Shown here piece after piece: positions 36,002 through 44,799 of a DNA stretch of 64,000 bases. How positions within the stretch are numbered: position 1 is the stretch's first letter; every line of letters starts with the position of its first letter. The notes beneath the pieces are model-generated. The model searched no databases. It worked only from the letters and a program-made list of their open reading frames with translations, and had not been told where the DNA came from. The translations under genes were made by a program, and so were the position numbers. The DNA is from Massilibacillus massiliensis. Its GTDB lineage: Bacteria > Bacillota > Negativicutes > FLKF01. Location: positions 2,015,894 through 2,079,893 of the forward strand of contig NZ_LT575483.1 in assembly GCF_900086705.1 (NCBI RefSeq), given 5' to 3'.

Positions 36002-36637
36002 ATGGATCTATCTTATGTGATTTTACTTGGGATAGCAGTAAGTATTGACGGATTTTTTGCCGGTATTGCTTATGGCTTAAAAAATATCAAAGTGTCTTTT
36101 ACAGCACTTTCAATCATCGGATTTGTAACATTAATTTGTACGGCACTCGCAATGCAAGGTTCTTCACTACTGCTCAATTTTGTCAGTCCTGTTATTGCAA
36201 CATATTTTGGTGCTTTACTACTTATTATCATCGGATTATCAAACATTTTACGATTATACTTAACCAATCCTACAGAAAAACAAACGCGAGAGACCACTGC
36301 TAAACCTATGAAAATTACATTTGCATTAGGGCGGATCGTCATTAGCATCATGAAAAAACCAGAATGTGCCGATATAGATCACTCAAATCACATTAATAAA
36401 TTTGAAGCATTTTTACTTGGCCTCGCACTTGGCATCGATAATATGGTCGCAACATTCGCTGCAGGTCTTACCCACCCCTTGCATTTTTCCACGCCATTGA
36501 TTATGTGCATTATACAGAGCAGTATTGTTTGGAGTGGTATCTATCTATCGGCAAAAATTGTTTCTCCAAAATTCAAACAAAAACTTGCCTATGCACCTGG
36601 CTGTGTTTTAATCTTACTTGGACTCTTCCGTCTATAA
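36002..36637 (+). CDS. ytaF: YtaF-like membrane protein (MntP superfamily)
   Basis: A 211-residue protein with six predicted membrane segments arranged as two repeats, each beginning with a conserved acidic motif (AVSIDGFFAG and ALGIDNMVAT). The segment MKKPECADIDHSNHIN before the second repeat is typical of YtaF, annotated as a sporulation membrane protein in Bacillus. Related MntP proteins export manganese. Spore formation cannot be concluded from this gene alone. AGGAGG precedes ATG 36002. Confidence 0.85.
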   Translation: MDLSYVILLGIAVSIDGFFAGIAYGLKNIKVSFTALSIIGFVTLICTALAMQGSSLLLNFVSPVIATYFGALLLIIIGLSNILRLYLTNPTEKQTRETTAKPMKITFALGRIVISIMKKPECADIDHSNHINKFEAFLLGLALGIDNMVATFAAGLTHPLHFSTPLIMCIIQSSIVWSGIYLSAKIVSPKFKQKLAYAPGCVLILLGLFRL

Positions 36638-36680
36638 AAAAACTTCCTTTCCTAAAATAAATTAGGAAAGGAAGTTTTTT
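36637..36680. terminator. Bidirectional terminator between ytaF and ppx2
   Basis: A perfect 18-bp stem (36637-36654 with 36663-36680), AAAAAACTTCCTTTCCTA, with an 8-nt loop. It overlaps the ytaF stop. Confidence 0.9.
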
Positions 36681-36689
36681 ATCCTCCAC

Positions 36690-37601
36690 TTACTTATGGA
36701 TAACTTTATGATATAAATATCCTTCACGCACGCCAGAATCACTTACAGTGATTCTTTTACTCTTAAATTTTTTTACTAATGTATCTATAATAATCAAGCC
36801 TGGGATAATCGTTTTAATTCGTTCTGGTACAACCTTTAGTAAAACTTCTAAAGAAGCATTAGAAATTGACTCCGAATCACACTCAAATCTGCGAATCATT
36901 GCGTCAATACAACTTGCATCAATCATACAATTTTCTTTCGGCAAATGAAATAATTCATTATTCAATTTGCCCGCCCCTTTAAAAGTCCCCCCAATTCCAC
37001 AAACATCCTCATACACACCATCTTTTATATCAACTTCCTTTTCCAGTGCATAAAGAACATCTTCTCTGATAATTTCCGCTTCAGCTTCACTTGGCAGCAA
37101 ACCTTTTACATGCTTGGTATGCATAGCCAACGAACCAATCTGCATACTGCTCATGTAAAGAATTGTATTGTCCTTGTAAACGACCAGTTCCGTACTTGCG
37201 CCCCCAATGTCAATCAGGATACCTTCTTTTATCTCCATTTTATACGTTGCACCGATAAAATCTAGTGTAGCTTCTTCATCTCCAGAAATTACAGTAATAT
37301 CAATGCCCGTTTTAGCGATGATCTCTCCTACAGCTTCCTTGCTATTTTCAACATTACGTAATGCAGCGGTCGTAAATGCAACAACATTGGTAATATGAAA
37401 ATGATGCAATAGTACTTTAAACTCTGTTAAAACCTCACATGCCTTCTGAATTCCCTCTGGCTGCATCCAATTGTTTTTGATATAAGCGGCAAGTCCTACC
37501 ATATGTTTCTTTTTAAACAATAACTCCAATCGGCCATCTTCAACTTTATAAACTGCCAGCCGAATGGTATTTGAACCAATATCAATCATCCCCTGAATCA
37601 T
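36690..37601 (-). CDS. Second Ppx/GppA exopolyphosphatase
   Basis: A 303-residue paralogue of the protein at 32082, with the same short form and the same motifs: MIDIGSNTIRLAVY, TTAALRNVENS, SGDEEATLDFIGAT, IDIGGASTELV and CGIGGT. Large parts are identical or conservatively replaced, so the two probably arose by duplication within the lineage. It stands alone instead of beside ppk. One paralogue may act on pppGpp and the other on polyphosphate, but the sequence does not say which. ATG 37601 follows GGGGAG. The next 180 bp upstream hold nothing I can support. Confidence 0.9.
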   Translation of the reverse strand: MIQGMIDIGSNTIRLAVYKVEDGRLELLFKKKHMVGLAAYIKNNWMQPEGIQKACEVLTEFKVLLHHFHITNVVAFTTAALRNVENSKEAVGEIIAKTGIDITVISGDEEATLDFIGATYKMEIKEGILIDIGGASTELVVYKDNTILYMSSMQIGSLAMHTKHVKGLLPSEAEAEIIREDVLYALEKEVDIKDGVYEDVCGIGGTFKGAGKLNNELFHLPKENCMIDASCIDAMIRRFECDSESISNASLEVLLKVVPERIKTIIPGLIIIDTLVKKFKSKRITVSDSGVREGYLYHKVIHK

Positions 37602-37780
37602 AGCTATAAACTCCCCATATTTTTCTTTCTTAACAAGGTTACACTTTTATTATAATGATTTTCTCCGCAATTATATCATGAAATGTTTTCAAAAATATAT
37701 AAATATTTTCTATAAAAATAGGTGAATGTTATATTAAGATTTTATTTATAGCACTCTTAGCATATGTCTAAATACATAGA

Positions 37781-37990
37781 TATGCTTTTGGCATCGCCCC
37801 AAAAGTATCAAAAGGTCTAGGCCATAAACCTCCAAAATACTTGAAAAATGAGCGGCTTACTAAAATCCTTAACTCGCTTCGCTCAAACAAACGGATTTTT
37901 TTACGTAAGCCACTCATTTTTCATCCTTCGGAACATATTTTTCCGGAAAAGGCCGGAGACGAAAAGAAAAATTGCCGCATTAAAATGCGA
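37781..37990 (-). repeat. Structured dispersed repeat, copy B (uninterrupted)
   Basis: Read on the minus strand from 37990, this matches copy A at 6556-6735 and then continues without a break through the sequence found on the far side of the IS110 element (8273-8294). The main stem is 37905-37912 with 37853-37860, extended by TGAG/CTCA and AAAAAT/ATTTTT. Compared with copy A, two A-T pairs are replaced by G-C and one C-G by U-G, so pairing is kept while sequence changes. It lies downstream of ppiB on the same strand, as copy A lies downstream of its neighbour gene. Confidence 0.8.
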
Positions 37991-37995
37991 TCTGA

Positions 37996-38032
37996 AAATA
38001 GCTTGTATTCACATAGTGAATACAAGCTATTT
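37996..38032. repeat. Perfect 17-bp hairpin beside copy B
   Basis: AAATAGCTTGTATTCAC (37996-38012) pairs perfectly with 38016-38032 around a 3-nt ATA loop. No T-run follows on either strand, so an ordinary terminator is unlikely. Confidence 0.75.
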
Positions 38033-38061
38033 AAATACGTACCACTTATAAACTAGTACGA

Positions 38062-38203
38062 AGATAGGCTGCCGGTTGGTGAGAAGTGCTCATATGCTAG
38101 GCACAGCAAGGGGTTGTGAAGGAGTCGTACTGCCGTACGTCGACAAACAACCCCTTGCTGTAACGACGCAGATGTGTGCTTATCGCCGACCCGCTGCCTA
38201 TCT
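38062..38203. repeat. Long imperfect hairpin element
   Basis: About 140 bp that folds end to end. AGATAGGC (38062-38069) pairs with GCCTATCT (38196-38203). An imperfect middle section pairs the 38085-38097 region with about 38168-38180. A perfect 15-bp stem lies at 38103-38117 with 38147-38161 (ACAGCAAGGGGTTGT). A small CGTAC/GTACG hairpin is at the tip. It is GC-richer than its surroundings and non-coding, between copy B and ppiB. It looks like a MITE-like or palindromic repeat, or a structured RNA. Confidence 0.7.
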
Positions 38204-38221
38204 GTCTTTAATTTATAAAAA

Positions 38222-38653
38222 TTAATCCTCAACAACAGTAACATTCTGCATCAAATCACCTTGTTGAATCTTATCCATCACATCAAGACCTTCAACAACT
38301 TGACCAAATACAGTATGTACACCATCTAAATGAGGCTGTGCTTCAAGTACGAGGAAGAATTGACTGCCGCCTGTATCTTTACCACGATGTGCCATAGACA
38401 AAGCACCTTTATCATGGATATGTGGATTTCCTTCTGTTTCACATTTGATGGTATAACCAGGTCCGCCTGTTCCATTCCCTTTTGGACAACCACCTTGTGC
38501 TACGAATTCAGGAATCACTCGATGAAACTTTAAGCCGTTATAAAAACCTTCCTTGATTAACTTCTCAAAATTGGCAACCGTACCGGGCGCTTCTTTTTCA
38601 AATAATTCAATCACAATATTGCCATGTGCCATTTCAATAATCGCTTTTTTCAT
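38222..38653 (-). CDS. ppiB: Peptidyl-prolyl cis-trans isomerase, cyclophilin type
   Basis: A 143-residue single-domain cyclophilin that speeds proline isomerisation during folding. The core motifs are [13 protein letters not shown] (catalytic arginine and glutamine) and [24 protein letters not shown]. No signal peptide, so cytoplasmic. ATG 38653 has GAGG upstream. It stands alone, with repeat elements downstream. Confidence 0.95.
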   Translation of the reverse strand: MKKAIIEMAHGNIVIELFEKEAPGTVANFEKLIKEGFYNGLKFHRVIPEFVAQGGCPKGNGTGGPGYTIKCETEGNPHIHDKGALSMAHRGKDTGGSQFFLVLEAQPHLDGVHTVFGQVVEGLDVMDKIQQGDLMQNVTVVED

Positions 38654-38731
38654 GCAAATAAAACCTCACTTTTATTATTCTTATGCTTTAGTATACCATA
38701 GCTTTCTTTTTGATATCAATTTTACCGTAAG

Positions 38732-39496
38732 CTATTTAAAAACATCCCATATTTGTTTTCCAATCAATATAACTGTCATGAAAATAAATAATGGTTTGAC
38801 GTAACCTGCACCCTTTTTTAAGGCCATCCTTGTGCCCAATAAAGCACCGCAAATCATCGCAATCCCCATCGGAATCGCATAGTAATAATTCACAACGCCC
38901 AAACAGGCAAAAGCAATCGCGGCCGCAATATTGCTCGCAAAATTTAAAGCCCGTGCATTTGCCGCTGCTCCAACAAACTCAAAGCCAATACAAAGAAAAC
39001 CAAATAACATAAACGATCCCGCACCCGGTCCGAAAAATCCATCATAAAATCCCATGCCCACTGCCACCAGCCCACTTAAAGCTAGTTTCTTGTTTGTCAT
39101 GCCTGTATAAGTAGAAGTCTTTCCCCAATCCTTGCGAAATAAACTATAAATCGTAACCAAAATTAGCATCACAACAACCATAGGCTTCAAAAAATCAGAC
39201 GGTATCAAACGTACAACATAAACACCGCAAGCCGACCCAAAAAAACCTAAAGGAAATAAATATTTCATCAGTGCAAAATCGACTTTACCCGAACGTATAA
39301 ATGACAATACACTGCTAAGCGCTCCCATCGATGCACTCACCTTATTCGTACCTAACACTTGTACCATTGGCATCCCCGTCATCATCAAAGCCGGAAGCGA
39401 AATCAACCCGCCGCCGCCAACAACCGAATCAATAAAAGCTGCAATAAAGCCTGCTGCCATAACAAATAATAAGATTTCTAAACTAATATCATCCAC
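38732..39496 (-). CDS. TSUP-family (TauE/SafE) membrane transporter
   Basis: A 254-residue permease with about eight hydrophobic segments and the family signature FIDSVVGGGGLISLPAL near the N-terminus, repeated in the second half as FYDGFFGPGAGSFMLF. Family members export sulfite, sulfonates or other small sulfur compounds or organic anions; the substrate cannot be assigned. GTG 39496 is chosen because AAGGAGA lies just upstream. Single gene, divergent from the AIM24 gene. Confidence 0.88.
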   Translation of the reverse strand: MDDISLEILLFVMAAGFIAAFIDSVVGGGGLISLPALMMTGMPMVQVLGTNKVSASMGALSSVLSFIRSGKVDFALMKYLFPLGFFGSACGVYVVRLIPSDFLKPMVVVMLILVTIYSLFRKDWGKTSTYTGMTNKKLALSGLVAVGMGFYDGFFGPGAGSFMLFGFLCIGFEFVGAAANARALNFASNIAAAIAFACLGVVNYYYAIPMGIAMICGALLGTRMALKKGAGYVKPLFIFMTVILIGKQIWDVFK

Positions 39497-39699
39497 GATT
39501 CTTCTCCTTACATCTATTACAATCATTCTAAATTACATTGTAACATACTTCCCCATTGTAAAAACTTCAAATAAAAAAGTTATCAAAATTTCTGCTGCAT
39601 ACTTGTACTGAAAATATTTATTTTATAATATAAAGGTAAATAACAAAAAATATAAACAAAATCTACAAAATAAATATAAGATGTACAGGAGGAAAGCGG

Positions 39700-40539
39700 A
39701 TGAAAAATGCAGATATCATCGATTACAAAATTATTGGTAATGAAATGCAGTTTGTCGAAATCGAACTTGACCCTCAAGAAAGTGTAATTGCTGAAGTAGG
39801 CGGTATGATGTATAAAGACAGTGCCATTAAAATGAATACCATTTTTGGCGATGGTTCCGAAAGAGAAGGCGGTCTTTTTCAAAAGCTGCTCGGTGCTGGC
39901 AAGCGCGTTTTATCTGGCGAGAATCTATTTATTACAGTGTTTACACATCAAGGCCAAAATAGAGCAAAAATTGCGTTTGCTGCACCCTATCCAGGTAACA
40001 TAATTCCTATGAATTTAGGCGAAATGGGCGGGACACTCATCTGTCAAAAAGATAGTTTTTTATGCGCTGCTAAAGGAGTCTCTGTCAGCATTTATTTACA
40101 AAAGAAAATCTTGACCGGATTGTTTGGCGGTGAAGGCTTTATTATGCAAAAACTCGAAGGAGATGGACTCGCCTTTGTTCATGCTGGCGGTACTGTCGTA
40201 GAAAAAATTCTACAAACAGGTGAAACGCTCCACGTAGATACCGGATGCGTTGTTGCATTTGAACCATCGATTCATTTTGAAATTGAACGCGCAGGCAATA
40301 TCAAAACATCCATATTCGGCGGTGAAGGTTTTTTCATTGCCGCACTGAGAGGCCCGGGAAAAGTTTGGCTGCAATCCTTGCCATTTACTCGCCTTGCCGG
40401 AAGAATTCACGCAGCCCTTCCATCACACGGCGGTTCAGCTGATGAATCATCCTTTGCAGATACGGCAAAAACAGTGGTTACCGGGGGCGCCATTTTGGGC
40501 GGTATTACTTCTCTTTTTGGCAATGACGAAGAAAACTAA
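39700..40539 (+). CDS. AIM24 / TIGR00266-family protein
   Basis: A 279-residue soluble protein made of repeated beta-rich segments. FGGEGF appears twice (about 147 and 207), with LEGDG and LRGPG nearby, and the N-terminal half has EVGGMMYKD. These are hallmarks of the AIM24/TIGR00266 family, whose biochemical role is unclear. The C-terminal 30 residues are Ser/Gly-rich and end in a TGGAILGGITSLFG helix. AGGAGG precedes ATG 39700. Single gene followed by a strong terminator. Confidence 0.88.
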   Translation: MKNADIIDYKIIGNEMQFVEIELDPQESVIAEVGGMMYKDSAIKMNTIFGDGSEREGGLFQKLLGAGKRVLSGENLFITVFTHQGQNRAKIAFAAPYPGNIIPMNLGEMGGTLICQKDSFLCAAKGVSVSIYLQKKILTGLFGGEGFIMQKLEGDGLAFVHAGGTVVEKILQTGETLHVDTGCVVAFEPSIHFEIERAGNIKTSIFGGEGFFIAALRGPGKVWLQSLPFTRLAGRIHAALPSHGGSADESSFADTAKTVVTGGAILGGITSLFGNDEEN

Positions 40540-40550
40540 AAAACATGAAG

Positions 40551-40589
40551 AAAGAGAGAGTTCACATGTTTTCTGTGAACTCTCTCTTT
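40551..40589. terminator. Terminator after the AIM24 gene
   Basis: A perfect 16-bp stem (40551-40566 with 40574-40589), AAAGAGAGAGTTCACA. A/T outer pairs; also usable by the convergent GH105 gene. Confidence 0.85.
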
Positions 40590-40647
40590 CTTTATACATG
40601 ACCTACATTTGTTTTTTGTTTTTATCTCAAATTTATTTTCACCGATA

Positions 40648-41739
40648 TTACTCAGCCAATTCCTGCTCTACCGAAGCAAGAATAAATGGCCCTAGCCCTT
40701 TTGGTTCATTACAAACAATAGATTCACTCATATAATAAGCGAAAGTACCATCTCTTCTACTGTCTGAACCTCCTAGTCCAGCAACCGAACAAACTTTATT
40801 CAAATTTAGATAACCATCGCGCGTTTCTAATACAAATTCGTCTAACAAGCCTTGATATGCTAATCTGGCATTTTCTCGCAACGATTGAGGCAGATAGCCT
40901 TTCCTAATTCCCTTTAGTAAAGTATACACAATCATAGATGAAGCTGAAGATTCGAGATAATTTCCCCCTTTTCTTCCTGCATCTAAAATTTGATACCATA
41001 CATGGCTTTGTTTATCCTGTACCTGTATCAAAGCTTCTACACAACGGTTCAAAATAACCAGCAGCTCTTTTCTATTTTTATGATCCTCCGGAAATACATC
41101 CAGTGTATCCGCCAATGCCGTGACAAACCAGCCCATACCCCGCGCCCAGAAATTTGGCGATAAACCAGTCTGCTTATCCGCCCAAAATTGTTCTTTAGAC
41201 TCATCCCATGCGTGATATAATAAACCGGTTTTTTCATCCTTCAAATGTTTTTCTGCCAGAATAAATTGTTTAGCAATATCATCAAATGCATCTTCATCAC
41301 CAAACGCTTTACTATAAACTGCGTAAAAAGCCGCTCCCATATACAACCCGTCCAACCAAACTTGATATGGATAGATCTTCTTATGCCAGAAGATTCCCTC
41401 ACTCGTACGAGGATGTGTATCAATTTGTTTTCTGAGCTGCAAGAGTGCTTTTTTATATTTTTCCGCTTTAGTTTCTTGGTACAGAGTTAAAACAATTTTT
41501 CCATTATTTAAATGATCTAAATTATATTCATCGATCTTATATCCTTTAATCGTTCCATTTTCATCAATGAAATGATCCATAATTTCCACAATAAACTCTA
41601 AATACTTTTTATCTCCCGTCTGTTTCCAGACTCTTGCAATCCCGTCTAGAGTCAATCCATATTCATAACGCCATTTTTCTGTTAAATTTATTTTTTTCTC
41701 AATCACTGAGTCAGCCATCCATTTACCATATTGTCTCAT
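40648..41739 (-). CDS. Unsaturated rhamnogalacturonyl hydrolase (GH105)
   Basis: A 363-residue (alpha/alpha)6-barrel hydrolase of family GH105, which removes unsaturated galacturonyl residues from pectin fragments made by lyases. Typical segments are WLDGLYMGAAFYA (about 137), NFWARGMGWFVTALAD (about 200) and GGSDSRRDGTFAYYMSE near the end. No signal peptide, so it acts in the cytoplasm on imported oligomers. ATG 41739 follows GGGAGAG; the 36-bp longer frame is not supported. It is downstream of the GH28 gene (107 bp) and likely co-transcribed. Confidence 0.9.
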   Translation of the reverse strand: MRQYGKWMADSVIEKKINLTEKWRYEYGLTLDGIARVWKQTGDKKYLEFIVEIMDHFIDENGTIKGYKIDEYNLDHLNNGKIVLTLYQETKAEKYKKALLQLRKQIDTHPRTSEGIFWHKKIYPYQVWLDGLYMGAAFYAVYSKAFGDEDAFDDIAKQFILAEKHLKDEKTGLLYHAWDESKEQFWADKQTGLSPNFWARGMGWFVTALADTLDVFPEDHKNRKELLVILNRCVEALIQVQDKQSHVWYQILDAGRKGGNYLESSASSMIVYTLLKGIRKGYLPQSLRENARLAYQGLLDEFVLETRDGYLNLNKVCSVAGLGGSDSRRDGTFAYYMSESIVCNEPKGLGPFILASVEQELAE

Positions 41740-41846
41740 GATCCATCTCTCCCTTTTCTTTTTAGCTTGATGCATTTGTCCAATAATTTTAAAACCAACG
41801 CATTTTGTTTTTCAAGGTAAAAATCTTCATACTGGTATTGATTGAT

Positions 41847-43199
41847 TCAAACCAAATTTGATATTTCTCCATTGATTAACACATGATCGAATTTTAAATC
41901 CTTGACATTTTTCAAAAGGCAGGGTTGTCCAACATTATATAAGGAACAATTGATGAATTGAACATCGGTAATTGGTGTACGGTCATAAGCATTAAATAGG
42001 AATCCTGTTTTGCCGCCATGACTTTCCAACCCATCCACTAAAATATGACGCACAACTGGTGTAAACGCGCCCGCGTCACCTTCTTCATAATCCATATCTA
42101 CAATCAAAATTTCTTCTCCAATGCTTTTGATTGTTGTATTGCAAAAATAAATATATTCAATGACGCCACCACGAACCGAATTTGTTTTAAAACGTAAAGC
42201 ACGATCCAAATTGGGACTATCCATTACATTACCATCAGCATAAACATGATGGACACCACCCGATATCTCGCTGCCGATTGTAATACCGCCATGACCATCT
42301 TTCATCTCATTATTGCGAATTACAATATAAGAACAAGGAACTCCAATACGCCGTCCATCCGCGTTCCGCCCCGATTTAATCGCAATACAATCATCGCCAT
42401 TATCAAAATAACATTTTTCAATCAAGACATACTTACACGATTCTGGATCAAAGCCATCCGTATTAGGTCCATGACCAATAATTTTTACATTTCTTACTGT
42501 TATATTCTCACTAAGAACAGGTGCAATTTGCCACATTGGTGAATTTTTTACCGTCACACCTTCAATTAAAATATTTTTACTTTGATAGAATTGAATGAAA
42601 TTTGGACGAAGATAGTGCCCTTGCCCAAATTTTCGATCTTCTACACCAATCCCTTGTTCAGCCATAGAAAATAACGTATCGCGATCTTTTTGCTGATTTG
42701 GCTCTCCTTCTTTCCAGCCAAATTCTTTCTTCCCTTTCCAAGGCCACCAATGTGTATTATCTGCATTTCCATCCAATACACCCTCACCGGTAATCGCCAA
42801 ATTGATTGCGTCCTTTGCATAAATCAATGGTGAATAATTATATAACTCTACACCTTCAAATCGTGTGAGTACCATAGGTAAATATTTTTCTGAATTTTGG
42901 CTAAATTTTAATGTTGCACCTTTCATTACATGTAAATTTACGTTGTTTTGAAAATGTATTGCCCCTGTCAAATATACGCCCTCTTTTAATACTAACCGTC
43001 CACCGCCGGCTTCATGAATTGCAGACATTGCTTTAGCAAAGGCCTCCGTACAATCGGTTATTCCATCACCTACAGCACCGTAATCTTCTGCGAAAAAATC
43101 ACATTCTGGAAAAACAGGCACAACAATATGGCTTAAAACTTCCGGCAGCTCTTCCCATACTTGCTCAGCCCTAAGTGTTGAACATTGACTTTCTTTCAT
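41847..43199 (-). CDS. Polygalacturonase-like glycoside hydrolase (GH28)
   Basis: A 450-residue parallel beta-helix hydrolase. The GH28 active-site set is visible in order: NTDGFDPES, FDNGDDCIAIKSGRN, GHGGITIGSE and RFKTN (the usual RIK with phenylalanine). An N-terminal pectate-lyase-like DYGAVGDGITDCTEAF segment precedes it. No signal peptide is apparent, which points to intracellular cleavage of oligogalacturonides or rhamnogalacturonides. Start ATG 43199 follows AGAGGGTG. It forms a two-gene pectin-oligomer unit with the GH105 gene; no dedicated transporter is in the window. Confidence 0.9.
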   Translation of the reverse strand: MKESQCSTLRAEQVWEELPEVLSHIVVPVFPECDFFAEDYGAVGDGITDCTEAFAKAMSAIHEAGGGRLVLKEGVYLTGAIHFQNNVNLHVMKGATLKFSQNSEKYLPMVLTRFEGVELYNYSPLIYAKDAINLAITGEGVLDGNADNTHWWPWKGKKEFGWKEGEPNQQKDRDTLFSMAEQGIGVEDRKFGQGHYLRPNFIQFYQSKNILIEGVTVKNSPMWQIAPVLSENITVRNVKIIGHGPNTDGFDPESCKYVLIEKCYFDNGDDCIAIKSGRNADGRRIGVPCSYIVIRNNEMKDGHGGITIGSEISGGVHHVYADGNVMDSPNLDRALRFKTNSVRGGVIEYIYFCNTTIKSIGEEILIVDMDYEEGDAGAFTPVVRHILVDGLESHGGKTGFLFNAYDRTPITDVQFINCSLYNVGQPCLLKNVKDLKFDHVLINGEISNLV

Positions 43200-43350
43200 T
43201 TCATCACCCTCTTATCCAATTTTACAGTCTGAAAAAATGAACAAAACCTTTTGTATGCAGTTTTCTTTTACACCACCTCCACATTAAAAAATCTTAAACT
43301 CCACTCACTTAATTAAATTAATTAATAAAGTGAATACTTTTATAATTATC

Positions 43351-43383
43351 CATCCAAACAGGAAATTCCTTCCTGTTTGGATG
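43351..43383. terminator. Hairpin between bioA and the GH28 gene
   Basis: A perfect 14-bp stem (43351-43364 with 43370-43383), CATCCAAACAGGAA. A run of seven T follows on the plus strand and an AT-rich GATAATTAT on the minus strand. It probably ends the bioDA transcript, although the better U-tail points the other way. The other bases of 43200-43422 would hold the GH28 promoter, which I could not pin down. Confidence 0.6.
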
Positions 43384-43422
43384 TTTTTTTATCGACATAA
43401 TTTTTCTACAATCTGCATGCCA

Positions 43423-44799
43423 TTAAAAATGTGCACCTCCACCAATCGCAACAAACTTTCCTTGATTGGTAACTTCATCAATCGACGTATAAATAATCGC
43501 AAGCATTTCGTTTATCTCTTCTGCCGTTGAACACAGTGGCGGCATAAATACGATAACATCACCAACCGGTCGGATAAATAACCCATATTCCCGCGCCTTC
43601 ATACAAACAACCGCACCCATGCTTTTTTCCCACGCATATGGAATTTTATCTTCCTTCTGTTCCATTAACTCAATGCCAACAATCATTCCACGCTGTCTTG
43701 CTTCGCCGACATGTTGCAACGCACCGATTCGTACCAGTGCATCCGCAATCATCTGAATTTTTTTCTGCAATTTTTCTATAACTCTCTCTTCTTTGAAGAT
43801 CTGTAAACTGGCAATTCCCGCTGCACAAGCCAATTGGTTTGCTGTATAAGAATGTCCATGATAAAAAGTTTTTTTCTCTTGCATATCTCCTAAAAAAGCA
43901 TCATAAATTTCATCTGTAGTTAAGGTCGCTGCCAGCGGCATATAACCTCCAGTAATTCCTTTTGAAATGCACATCAAATCAGGGCTTACATTTTCATTTG
44001 CACAAGCAAACATACGTCCCGTCCTGCCAAAACCTGTTGCAACTTCATCAGCAATCAACAATACATTATATTGTTGTGTGAGTTCTCGTACCTTCTTTAA
44101 ATATCCTGCTGGAGCCATTAACATTCCAGCAGCGGCCTGTACCATTGGTTCAATAACAAAACCTGCAATTTCATGATGGTGCTCTTTTAATACCTTTTCC
44201 AATACATCAATACATTGCATATGACAATCGCAATTTTGCGTTATTTTACAATGATAACAAGATGGTGACGGAACATGATATGGTTCAAACAACAACGGCT
44301 GAAATACACGATGAAATAAATCTATTCCACCTACGCTCACAGTACCAATCGTATCCCCATGATAAGCCTGGCTTAATGCGATAAATTTTCTTTTTTCCGG
44401 TCTACCTTTATGCTGCCAATACTGAAATGCCATTTTAATTGCCACTTCGACCGCTGTTGAACCATCATCAGAATAAAAAACTTTGTTTAATCCCTCTGGT
44501 GATACCTCAACAAGCAACTCGGCAAATTCTGCTGCAGGCACATTTGCTAAACCAAGCGCTGTACTATGTGCTACCTTCCCCAATTGTGCAATAATCGCCT
44601 GATCAATTTTCGGATGCCGATGCCCATGAATATTTACCCAGAGTGAAGAGACACCATCATAATAGGTATTACCTTGATCATCTACTAATTCAATGCCTTT
44701 TGCTTCTGCGATGACAGTTTGATTATTTTCCAACCATCCCTTCATTTGTGTAAATGGATGCCAAATAAATTGCTTATCCTTTCGCTCAATACGGTTCAT
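43423..44799 (-). CDS. bioA: Adenosylmethionine-8-amino-7-oxononanoate aminotransferase
   Basis: A 458-residue PLP enzyme of biotin synthesis that converts KAPA to DAPA using S-adenosylmethionine as amino donor. Typical BioA segments are WHPFTQMKGW at the N-terminus, GVSSLWVNIHGH, YHGDTIGTVSVGG, and the PLP lysine in CISKGITGGYMPLAATLT. GGAGGG precedes ATG 44799; the upstream TTG overlaps that site. The start lies inside the last codons of bioD (14-bp overlap), so the two are coupled. Its product is the BioD substrate. Confidence 0.95.
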   Translation of the reverse strand: MNRIERKDKQFIWHPFTQMKGWLENNQTVIAEAKGIELVDDQGNTYYDGVSSLWVNIHGHRHPKIDQAIIAQLGKVAHSTALGLANVPAAEFAELLVEVSPEGLNKVFYSDDGSTAVEVAIKMAFQYWQHKGRPEKRKFIALSQAYHGDTIGTVSVGGIDLFHRVFQPLLFEPYHVPSPSCYHCKITQNCDCHMQCIDVLEKVLKEHHHEIAGFVIEPMVQAAAGMLMAPAGYLKKVRELTQQYNVLLIADEVATGFGRTGRMFACANENVSPDLMCISKGITGGYMPLAATLTTDEIYDAFLGDMQEKKTFYHGHSYTANQLACAAGIASLQIFKEERVIEKLQKKIQMIADALVRIGALQHVGEARQRGMIVGIELMEQKEDKIPYAWEKSMGAVVCMKAREYGLFIRPVGDVIVFMPPLCSTAEEINEMLAIIYTSIDEVTNQGKFVAIGGGAHF

